From Prosthecobacter fusiformis (GTDB lineage: Bacteria > Verrucomicrobiota > Verrucomicrobiia > Verrucomicrobiales > Verrucomicrobiaceae), in assembly GCF_004364345.1 (NCBI RefSeq), contig NZ_SOCA01000001.1, positions 620,001 to 684,000 of the forward strand: a DNA stretch of 64,000 bases. Reading direction: 5' to 3'. The notes below the pieces were generated by a model, which did not search any database, was not told where the DNA came from, and saw nothing but the letters and a program-made list of their open reading frames with translations. Of the stretch, positions 46,818 through 54,009 are shown in pieces (the first letter of the stretch is position 1; each line of letters opens with the position of its first letter). The translations under genes were made by a program, and so were the position numbers.

Positions 46818-47936
46818 TCAGGAGACGGCCGCCGGGACGGTCCTTCGGAGGGTTTGGGCCTCGGCGAGGAAGCGGCGGAGTTCTTCTTCGTCCGGCTTGC
46901 CGAGGATTTCAAGAAGCTCTGTCAGGGTGGCCGAGGCTGCCTGGAGCTGAGAGAGGAGGGCGGTGCGATTTTCCAGGGCGATGCCTGTCCAGAGACCAGG
47001 GTCGCCACCTGCGACGCGGGTGGTATCACGGAAGCCGTTGGCGACGCAGGAGACAGCAGTGGGGTCGGTGCGGAGGGCGGCCAGGGTGGTGACTGCGGCC
47101 ATCATGTGGGGCAGGTGGGAAATGCGGGCGACTTTTTCGTCGTGCTCGTCCGGGGACATTTCGAGGACGTTGCAGCCGAGGGTTTGCCAGAAGGTACGGA
47201 GGCGGGTGAGGGGGGAAGCGGACGGGGTCGTCCGCGCTCCGGTTGCTTCTGGTGAGGATGCGGACGGGGGCGTCCGAGCTCCGGTTACTTCTGGTGAGGA
47301 TGCGGACGGGGGCGTCCGCGCTCCGGTTACTTCTGGTGGGGAAGCGGACGGGGGCGTCCGCGCTCCGGTTACTTCTGGTGGGGAAGCGGACGGGGGCGTC
47401 CGCGCTCCGGTTACTTCCGGTGAGGAAGCGGACGGGGGCGTCCGCGCTCCGGTTACTTCCGGTGAGGAAGCGGACGGGGGCGTCCGCGCTCCGGGGGTGA
47501 TGAGGCAGGTGGCGTTTTGGAAGAGGGAGGCGCGGGCGGTTTCGATGCCGGCTTTTTCAGATCCGGCCATGGGATGGCTGCCGATGAAGCGGGGGCCGAG
47601 GATGGGGTCGAGAGCGCGGACGACGCTGCCTTTGACGCTGCCAACATCGGTGATCAAGGTATCTGGGGAGAGGTCGGCCATGGCGATCTGCGCGGCCAGG
47701 GCAGGCATGGTCTCTACTGGAGTGCAGAGAATGATGAGGGAGGCCCCGGTGGCTGCGGCGGTGGCATCCGTATAAAACTCAGCCTGGATGCCGCGTGCGA
47801 GAATGGCCTCTTGGGCGGATTCCCGCCGGGCCCAGAGCCGGAGAGAGGAACCCGGTAAACGCTCCTGGATGGCGAGCGCAAGGGAACCCCCGAGAAGGCC
47901 GGGGCCGTAGATGGCGATGGTTGTCTCTGAACTCAC
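46818..47936 (-). CDS. tyrA: Prephenate dehydrogenase with internal tandem repeat
   Basis: 372 residues. The N-terminal NAD-binding loop GPGLLGGSLA starts at residue 11; GSVKG (99-103) and SHPMAGSEKAGI (120-131) line the active site; the C-terminal helical domain (SPDEHDEKVARISHLPH) follows. Between residue ~149 and ~242 six full and one partial copies of a 14-residue unit (GARTPPSASSPEVT) are inserted in a loop that in ordinary TyrA is short. Without the insert the protein would be about 280 residues, the usual length. The repeat stays in frame and all core motifs are kept, so the enzyme is probably active. Confidence 0.92.
   Translation of the reverse strand: MSSETTIAIYGPGLLGGSLALAIQERLPGSSLRLWARRESAQEAILARGIQAEFYTDATAAATGASLIILCTPVETMPALAAQIAMADLSPDTLITDVGSVKGSVVRALDPILGPRFIGSHPMAGSEKAGIETARASLFQNATCLITPGARTPPSASSPEVTGARTPPSASSPEVTGARTPPSASPPEVTGARTPPSASPPEVTGARTPPSASSPEVTGARTPPSASSPEATGARTTPSASPLTRLRTFWQTLGCNVLEMSPDEHDEKVARISHLPHMMAAVTTLAALRTDPTAVSCVANGFRDTTRVAGGDPGLWTGIALENRTALLSQLQAASATLTELLEILGKPDEEELRRFLAEAQTLRRTVPAAVS
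47218..47494. repeat. 42-bp palindrome-bearing tandem repeat inside tyrA
   Basis: Six complete 42-bp units start at 47218, 47260, 47302, 47344, 47386 and 47428; a seventh partial unit starts at 47470. Each begins with GCGGACGGGGGCGTCCGC, an inverted repeat with 7-bp arms and a 4-base loop. Units differ by only a few bases. Length divisible by three keeps tyrA in frame. Confidence 0.95.
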
Positions 47937-47945
47937 GTGCCTGGC

Positions 47946-48449
47946 TTAATAGGGCACGCGGAAGATATCACCCGTTTCCGGGTCGCGGGCTTTTTGACCG
48001 GCGCGGAGGCCTTCGACGCTGATGATCTTCTTGGAGTCCTTGGGGCTGTAAACGAAACCGGGTTTGCCAGGGACGGCACGGGCAAAGGGCACATCACTGC
48101 TTGGAGGCGGGGTGACGGGCGTGGTAGGTGTCGTGGTGGTCGGCGGAGGAACGACCACAACGGGCGGGGTTTCCGTGCCGCCAGGAATGGTGGGCGGCTG
48201 GGGGCTCAATGTCAGGCCAGGGTCCACAATGGGGGCACCGGAGGAATCGAGGACGGGGGGATTGATGGGGCCGATGGGCGCATCCAGGGGACCGGGGGCG
48301 ATGGGCTCCACGTAACGATTGGAATCACCATAACGAGGGGGCTGATCGAGGGACCGGCCCTGGCCTGCAAATGGGCGGGGTTCCGGGCCATAACAGCCAG
48401 CGAGGGTGACGGCCAGAGCCGTGAGGAGGAGATGCGTGAAGCGTGGCAT
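47946..48449 (-). CDS. Proline-rich lipoprotein, function unknown
   Basis: 167 residues. Lipoprotein signal with lipobox LAGC (Cys19). The body is low-complexity, Pro/Thr/Val-rich (VVVVPPPTTTTPTTP about residue 97-111), and the C-terminal 35 residues (KPGFVYSPKDSKKII, ARDPETGDIFRVPY) look folded and conserved-like. Such proteins are common as small cell-envelope lipoproteins. It lies 9 bp upstream of tyrA and 18 bp downstream of dnaN, so may share their transcript. No known family recognised. Confidence 0.75.
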   Translation of the reverse strand: MPRFTHLLLTALAVTLAGCYGPEPRPFAGQGRSLDQPPRYGDSNRYVEPIAPGPLDAPIGPINPPVLDSSGAPIVDPGLTLSPQPPTIPGGTETPPVVVVPPPTTTTPTTPVTPPPSSDVPFARAVPGKPGFVYSPKDSKKIISVEGLRAGQKARDPETGDIFRVPY

Positions 48450-48467
48450 CGGAGGGGGATTTTGGGG

Positions 48468-49565
48468 TTAGCTGTTCACACGCATGGGCATGAGAACGTA
48501 AAGGAAATTGGTGCCGGTGCGAAGGACGCCAGGGCTGATCTCATCAATGAGGTGAAGGTGGACTTCATCGGCACTGAGATTGCGCAGGGGAGCCATGGTG
48601 AACTCCGGGTTGAAAGCGATGGTGATGGACGCGCCTTTGTAATTGATGGCGATGGTTTCGCGGGCTTCACCGATGTCCGGGCTGCTGGCGATGATTTCGA
48701 CCTGGCCGGGTGTGAACTGGAACTTCACGGAGTTCGATTTTTCACTGGCGAGAAGAGAGACGCGGCTGATGGCTTTCAGGAAGACTTCACGCTCCAGGGC
48801 GATGCGCTCTTTGGCCTCGCCGGGGATGACCTGGCGATAGTTGGGGTAATTGCCGTCGATGAGCTTGCTGATGAGGAGGCCGTCGCCGAGGTCGAAACCG
48901 ACCTGACTGTTGGTGACGCGGATGATGACTTCCCCCAGATCCCCGAGGAGACGGGCGAGTTCGTTGACGGCCTTGGTGGGGACGATGATGTCCACTTCCT
49001 GGCTCTGCGGGAATTCGAGTTCCTGCTCCACCATGGCAAGACGACGGCCATCCGTGGCCACCATGGTCAAGGTGTTGTTCTTGAAGGAAAAGAGGATGCC
49101 ATTGAGCACGTAACGAGTTTCGTCCGTGGAGATGGCATAGGATGTTTTTTTCAGACAATCACGAAGGATCTGCTGATCAATGCGGAACTCGCGTGCGTCG
49201 TCAAAGCGGGGCAGTGCTGGGAATTCCTCGCTGGTGAGGCCGAGGACCTTGAAGTAGGAAGGGCCGCTGCGAATGGAGGCGACGTTTTTTTCGTCCACGC
49301 TGATCTCGATGTTTTCAGCCGGAAGCTCGCGAACGATGGTGGCAAGACGGCGGGCAGGAAGCGTGGTGGCCCCTTCTTCTTCGACGTCAGCGGCGACGCT
49401 GCAAGTGACACCGACATCCAGATCCGTGGTGGTGAGTTCCAGGACGCCATTTTTGGCGCGGAGCAGGACGTTGGAAAGAATGGCCAGGGTGGTGCGGGCA
49501 CTGACGACGTGCTGCACCTGCTGGATGGCCTGCTGGAGAGATTCCTTGCTGATCGTGAACTTCAT
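48468..49565 (-). CDS. dnaN: DNA polymerase III sliding clamp (beta subunit)
   Basis: 365 residues, normal length for the clamp. Starts MKFTISKESLQQAIQQV; LELTTTDLDVGV in domain 1; TRYVLNGILF and MVATDGRRLAMVE at domain 2; the C-terminus ends YVLMPMRVNS, matching the usual VMPMR ending. It forms a dimeric ring tethering the polymerase to DNA. dnaA, gyrB and recF are not next to it, so it is detached from the classical origin cluster. Confidence 0.96.
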   Translation of the reverse strand: MKFTISKESLQQAIQQVQHVVSARTTLAILSNVLLRAKNGVLELTTTDLDVGVTCSVAADVEEEGATTLPARRLATIVRELPAENIEISVDEKNVASIRSGPSYFKVLGLTSEEFPALPRFDDAREFRIDQQILRDCLKKTSYAISTDETRYVLNGILFSFKNNTLTMVATDGRRLAMVEQELEFPQSQEVDIIVPTKAVNELARLLGDLGEVIIRVTNSQVGFDLGDGLLISKLIDGNYPNYRQVIPGEAKERIALEREVFLKAISRVSLLASEKSNSVKFQFTPGQVEIIASSPDIGEARETIAINYKGASITIAFNPEFTMAPLRNLSADEVHLHLIDEISPGVLRTGTNFLYVLMPMRVNS

Positions 49566-49724
49566 ATAAAAAGGCGTGCCTGCTGCTTGTACGAACGGCC
49601 TTTTTTATCAGAGGCGAGACGAACGGCAAGGAGTATTGGCGGGGAAATGTGTGGTGGGGTCGCTGGCACCTATGTCCCAAAAAGCTCACCAGTCGCGCAA
49701 CAATGAACTTTTTAGCGTGGTTTT

Positions 49725-50621
49725 TCAAGCGGCAGAGCTGCTTAAACGCTGTCTGAGCCCCTGCTTGCGGGTGGTACTGAGAAGTGACAGCGAGGGAGCG
49801 GTGAGGGGTGGGGGAGCTGAGAATGGGGAGCCGGGGACGATGGATGAATTTTTCCCCATTTGGGGATTTGGGGGTGTTTTAAGTTGAGGCTCAACGGGTT
49901 GGGATGGGGATGGAGTTTCCCCATGGGGGGATGCGGCTTCCTCATCTGGGGAGGTGGCGGATTCTTGAGGGAGAGTTTCCGGGGTGGATTCAGGCGCAGT
50001 CGGGGCTGGCGGTGCCACTGAGTTTTTCGGCTTGGCCAAGGGCGAGGGGTGCAGCAGGGGGCGCTCTTTAGGGAAGTGGACACAGGCGAGCAGGGCGGTA
50101 TCCGCCATGTGGGCGTGGTAGGTGATGAGGCTGCTGGGATCGCTGGGGCGGGCGGAGAGGTCCTGGGTGAGGGTGTGCTGGTTGAAGGTGGCGAGGATGT
50201 GACGCTCCTCTTCCATGAGAGGGATGGGCGGGGCCTGCTGCTCTGCGGGGATGGGCTTGAGGAGGTGCCAGCCTTTGAGGCGACAGAAGAGGGTGGCGGC
50301 GCGGAGCTGGAGGGGGAGGACTTTGCGGGTGCCGTTCATGACCTGCCAGAGCCAGGCGAGCATCTGGTCCTGGGTCTCGGGCATGAGGAGGAGGGAGGGA
50401 GCGAAGCGATCCCGCAGACGAGTGGTGTTAGGGAGGGTGGATTTGAGGTGGTTGACGCGGTCCTGGATGTCGGGGTCCTGGGCGAGTTCTTCGGCGCGGG
50501 CTTTGGCGTTGTTGGGACTGAAGCCGGCGAAGTGGTAGGCGTTTTTAGGCTCGAGACCTGAGGCGAGGTGGAAGGCGAAGGATTCGTGGCGGGGCTCTTT
50601 GAGGGTGAGGGGTGGGATCAT
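49725..50621 (-). CDS. Terminase-small-subunit-like N-terminus with Pro-rich tail
   Basis: 298 residues. The first ~60 residues (FAFHLASGLEPKNAYHFAGF, then RAEELAQDPDIQDRVNHLK) resemble the DNA-binding N-terminus of phage terminase small subunits, where an A-x2-G-x-A-Y-x2-AG-x pattern precedes a loss-of-phase helix. Residues 60-160 are helical without known motif. From about 185 on the sequence is low-complexity Pro/Ser/Thr. No large terminase or other phage gene is nearby, so it may be a domesticated relative or an unrelated helical protein. Family call is tentative. Confidence 0.5.
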   Translation of the reverse strand: MIPPLTLKEPRHESFAFHLASGLEPKNAYHFAGFSPNNAKARAEELAQDPDIQDRVNHLKSTLPNTTRLRDRFAPSLLLMPETQDQMLAWLWQVMNGTRKVLPLQLRAATLFCRLKGWHLLKPIPAEQQAPPIPLMEEERHILATFNQHTLTQDLSARPSDPSSLITYHAHMADTALLACVHFPKERPLLHPSPLAKPKNSVAPPAPTAPESTPETLPQESATSPDEEAASPHGETPSPSQPVEPQLKTPPNPQMGKNSSIVPGSPFSAPPPLTAPSLSLLSTTRKQGLRQRLSSSAA

Positions 50622-50846
50622 GGCGATGAATGGTGTTTAATGATGTTCGGGGGTGTGAAGATGGGGACGGGGTGGGGGGAGAATGGGGTAACATCGGGGA
50701 GGGGCGATGGGGGATGCAAGGGGGTGAGGGGGCGACTTGGGCTAAGTGGGGAAAAAAGATGGGAGTGGTGGAGTTTTGGTGGGGGATTTGGGCAGAGGGT
50801 AGAAAGATTTTGGGTAGAAAGATTTCTTTGGGGGTTGGGTGAGGGG

Positions 50847-50885
50847 TTTTCTACAGGATTAACAAGATGGCAGGATGAACAGGAT
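50847..50885 (-). repeat. TCCTGTC-type dispersed repeat, copy 3 (inverted)
   Basis: The plus strand reads TTTTCTACAGGATTAACAAG then ATGGCAGGATGAACAGGAT, the reverse complement of the other two copies with few changes. Confidence 0.8.
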
Positions 50886-50920
50886 GGTGAGAGGTATGAA
50901 CCTTAATTGATTATAACAAC

Positions 50921-50965
50921 GCAGCGCCAGCCTCGCGTATTGGAGACTGGCGCTGCTGGTTTTTT
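50921..50965. terminator. Hairpin after the giant-protein gene
   Basis: GCAGCGCCAG (50921-50930) pairs with CTGGCGCTGC (50947-50956), a perfect 10-bp stem. TGGTTTTTT follows on the plus strand; on the minus strand, the direction of the adjacent gene ending at 50987, the U-tract is weak. It probably ends minus-strand transcription, but orientation is uncertain. Confidence 0.5.
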
Positions 50966-50986
50966 CAGCTTTCGGCTGAGGAAGGG

Positions 50987-53986
50987 TTATTCGATGATTA
51001 CTCCACCGGAGAGGGTGGGGAGTACGGTGGGGGCGGGATAGATGTCTGTGGGGAGTTGCTGGAGCAGGAAGTATCCCTGGCCGATCTGGCCGCTGGAGGT
51101 GGGAATGATCAATCCCTGGAATGTGCTTGTACGTTTGATGGGGGCGGCACCGAATAGGAAGGGATGGCTATCCAAGAGCGTGAAGCCGCCACTAAAGATG
51201 CCGGTGGCGCTGGCGACCTTCAGTGAGGTGAGGGTGGGGCCTGTGGCTGGAAGGGTGAGAGAGGCACTGGAAGTGAGCGTCAGATAACGATCCGCCGGTG
51301 ATGGGGGGCCTGTGATGCGGGCATCAAAGAAGGCGAGCCTGGCGTTGTTAGGCCCGGCGATTTTGTTCATCACGATGGCTGGTGCGACGGGAGCAATGTA
51401 ACGCCCGCCTTCAACCGTGAGGGGTATAGGATCAAACCCGTCTTTGTAGAGATTCACCTTGGTCGGGATGGAAGCGGGGCGCGACCAAGTGAGCGTGGAT
51501 CCTGTCAGTGCGTTGTCTGTGTAGGCGGGACCGGTACCAAGACTGACCTGGAGGGTACCAACAAGGGTGCCTTTGGAAGGGAGGGTGGAGAATACTGCGA
51601 GGTCGCCATCGGGGCCGATGAAGGCACTGCTGGTGTAGGAATCGCCATCGGCAAGCTTGCCGGCTAAGGGGAATGCCGCACCATTGACTGGAACTGTGAG
51701 TGAGCCGAAACCAAGCCCCTGAGGGATGTAATTGATGCTCTCAAACTCGACAGGCACATCAATGGCGAAGGTGTAGTAGCCGCGATAGTTGGCCGCCTGG
51801 GCGGTGGCGGTCCAGACGTTGCGCCAGCCTGTGAAGGGACTGCTGTCTGCGCCGATGGTGACGGTGCAATCCGAGAGGGTGAAGCGACGGGTCAGCGTAT
51901 CAATGACAAAGCTGACGGTGACGGGATCCAGCTTTGGACGCGGGACCAGGATGGTGCCAGTGACGAGGTCACTATCGAGACTGGAGGTGATGCTTCCTGC
52001 CGGGAAGGTGATGGCTTTATCGGCACCGAGGGTGATCTTGCCCGTATAACTGCCAGTCGGAGTAATCGTGAGATCAATACGCCCCCCGAGGCCTTGAGTC
52101 ACGGGTCCACGCGGGATGATGCCGATGTAGCTGCCTGCGGCATCGGGCGTGAGAGGACTAACCAAAAGGGTGGCAGGGGCAATCGAGGAGCCGATGGCGT
52201 TTTTTGCCGTGATGGTGAATGCATACGGGGCGGCTTGGCTGATGGTGGGTTTACCGGAGATTTCACCCGTGGTGGTATTGAGGGCTAATCCGGCAGGGAG
52301 CTTCGTGCTGGTGAAGCTGGTGGCGGTGCCCTGAGCGGGATCCAGCGGGATGAAGAAACTGTAGCTGCCCGCGATGATGGCGGGGGGCAGGACGAGCGGG
52401 TTGGGGGTGATGACGGGGGCCGCAGAGAAGACTGTCAACACGTTGGCGCCACCGCTGAGGGTGCCACCGGGACCGGTGACCTGGCAGGTGTAGGTGCCTG
52501 CATCTGCAGCTTTGAGACTGCTGATGATGAGTGCATTTGTGGCACTGATTTCATAAATCAATTCGTCAGGTAATGGCTCTCCATCTTTCCTCCATTCATA
52601 AGTCAATTCACTGCTGCCTGCGGCGACAATGGTGAAGGTGGCGGTGGCCCCTGCAGCGAGGTTTACGAGGCTGGCTTTGCGATCCACGACGGTGAGCGCT
52701 GCCGATGCACTTTCAGCAAACTGGCCGCCGGTGGTTTGGGTGGCGAGGATTTGGTAGAGGGACTTGGCATCAATGAGCTTCACGGCGGGGATGCTGAAAG
52801 TGGGGACGGTGGCTCCTTTGATCACGGCGATGGCGCTGCCGGTGATCTTTCTCCACTGCTGGGTCATGGCGACTGGTGAGCTAACGGTAGCGCTAAAGGT
52901 GACGGGCTGCCCCAAAGCGATGATCTGGCTCTGAGGATCTGGCGTGATGGTGGGAGGTGCGGCTTCGATGCCTTGACCCGTGATGCCAATCACGAAATTT
53001 GTTTCATCGTTGTCATTGCTGGTGATGGTGATGCCACCCGAGTGAACAGCGACGGCATCAGGTGTATAGGTGACGGTGAACGTTGTGGTGCCTTTGACCG
53101 CGAGAGTATCGGGAAGGACGGAGACGGCGAAGCGGGGAGAGTCACTGCTGAGGGCCAGCCCGGAGAGCGGCGCATTTCCCAGATTTTTCAAGGTGAAGGT
53201 GCGCACGGCAGTGGAGCCTGTGGTCACTGCACCGAAGTCGATGCTGCTGGTCTGGCTCACGAGCAGGACTTTGACCGGTTGCTCAATGCTGATCTCTGAA
53301 CCGATGGCGGTGCCGAGGAGCTTGATGTCAAAGGGGGACTCATTGGCATCGTTGCTGATTATGTGCAGAGCAGCAGTGCGCGGGCCAAAGGATGTGGGTG
53401 TAAAGGTCACCGAATATTCGGCGGATTGACCAGGTGCCAAGCTAGAGGGCAGGACACCGGATTGAAATTCTGAGGCATGAAGGCCATCGACCACGAGATT
53501 GCTAAAGGTCAGGTCCGTCGTGCCTGAGTTGGTCAGGGTGAAACTACGAATCACGGATTCTCCGACAGCTACGGTGGTGCCAAAGTTGACGGTGCTTTTG
53601 CCATCGGCCATGGCGAGTGTGCTTTGGGTGATATCAAGCTCTGGCGCGGTACCTGTGCCGCTGACATTGATGCGGAAGAAGGGCTGTCTGGTGGCGTCAT
53701 TGCTGGCGATGCGCAGAACAGCGGAGCGCGGTCCCAGGGCACTGGGACGCAGTGTGACGGTGAAAGTTGTGGTATCCGCCGCACCGAGGATGCCGACAGA
53801 TGGAGCGCTGATGATGAAGTCCTTGGCATGAGTGCCGAAGGCGGTCAATGCGAGGCCGGTGAGGTTTTGTGTGCCGCTGTTGCGGAGAGTGAAGGTGATC
53901 GTCTTGTTTGCGCCTTGCACGACATTTCCGAAGTCCACCCCACTGTCATTGTCCGTTAAAGGAATCGTCGGTCCCTCACGCTGCAC
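50987..53986 (-). CDS. C-terminal part of giant extracellular protein (anchor-D and Ig-like domains)
   Basis: 999 residues with no signal peptide and a doubtful GTG start. About three choice-of-anchor-D (ASPM/SPD-2/hydin-like) domains open it (VDFGNVVQGANKTITFTL, VNFGTTVAVGESVIRSFTL, IDFGAVTTGSTAVRTFTL). Ig-like domains around 370-530 follow (TYEWRKDGEPLPDE; AGTYTCQVTG), then a putative-Ig He_PIG domain (LPAGLALNTTTGEISGKP) and a ~400-residue beta-rich tail. Frame upstream of the start stays open and encodes TLLTGTGVESSPAIITV, finishing an anchor-D domain begun in the gene above. The two were almost certainly one gene; a frameshift with apparent loss of ~35 residues separates them. Confidence 0.75.
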   Translation of the reverse strand: MQREGPTIPLTDNDSGVDFGNVVQGANKTITFTLRNSGTQNLTGLALTAFGTHAKDFIISAPSVGILGAADTTTFTVTLRPSALGPRSAVLRIASNDATRQPFFRINVSGTGTAPELDITQSTLAMADGKSTVNFGTTVAVGESVIRSFTLTNSGTTDLTFSNLVVDGLHASEFQSGVLPSSLAPGQSAEYSVTFTPTSFGPRTAALHIISNDANESPFDIKLLGTAIGSEISIEQPVKVLLVSQTSSIDFGAVTTGSTAVRTFTLKNLGNAPLSGLALSSDSPRFAVSVLPDTLAVKGTTTFTVTYTPDAVAVHSGGITITSNDNDETNFVIGITGQGIEAAPPTITPDPQSQIIALGQPVTFSATVSSPVAMTQQWRKITGSAIAVIKGATVPTFSIPAVKLIDAKSLYQILATQTTGGQFAESASAALTVVDRKASLVNLAAGATATFTIVAAGSSELTYEWRKDGEPLPDELIYEISATNALIISSLKAADAGTYTCQVTGPGGTLSGGANVLTVFSAAPVITPNPLVLPPAIIAGSYSFFIPLDPAQGTATSFTSTKLPAGLALNTTTGEISGKPTISQAAPYAFTITAKNAIGSSIAPATLLVSPLTPDAAGSYIGIIPRGPVTQGLGGRIDLTITPTGSYTGKITLGADKAITFPAGSITSSLDSDLVTGTILVPRPKLDPVTVSFVIDTLTRRFTLSDCTVTIGADSSPFTGWRNVWTATAQAANYRGYYTFAIDVPVEFESINYIPQGLGFGSLTVPVNGAAFPLAGKLADGDSYTSSAFIGPDGDLAVFSTLPSKGTLVGTLQVSLGTGPAYTDNALTGSTLTWSRPASIPTKVNLYKDGFDPIPLTVEGGRYIAPVAPAIVMNKIAGPNNARLAFFDARITGPPSPADRYLTLTSSASLTLPATGPTLTSLKVASATGIFSGGFTLLDSHPFLFGAAPIKRTSTFQGLIIPTSSGQIGQGYFLLQQLPTDIYPAPTVLPTLSGGVIIE

Positions 53987-54009
53987 GGTGATGATGGCGG
54001 GAGATGACT

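Larger units (their letters stand above)
50622..50986. other. G-rich gene-free spacer with repeat and hairpin
   Basis: 365 bp between two minus-strand genes. Plus strand 50653-50780 has many runs of four or more G. A 15-bp direct repeat GGGTAGAAAGATTT lies near 50796-50825. Copy 3 (inverted) of the TCCTGTC-type repeat is at 50847-50885. No coding sequence is credible. Confidence 0.7.

Noticed and set aside
47218-47494. CRISPR-like array
   Set aside because: The 42-bp units are contiguous with no spacers and are translated in frame within tyrA.
48468-49565. Replication origin near dnaN
   Set aside because: No dnaA, gyrB or recF neighbours and no DnaA-box cluster seen.
47937-49706. 589-residue open frame opposite dnaN
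   Set aside because: Antisense to the certain dnaN and lipoprotein genes.
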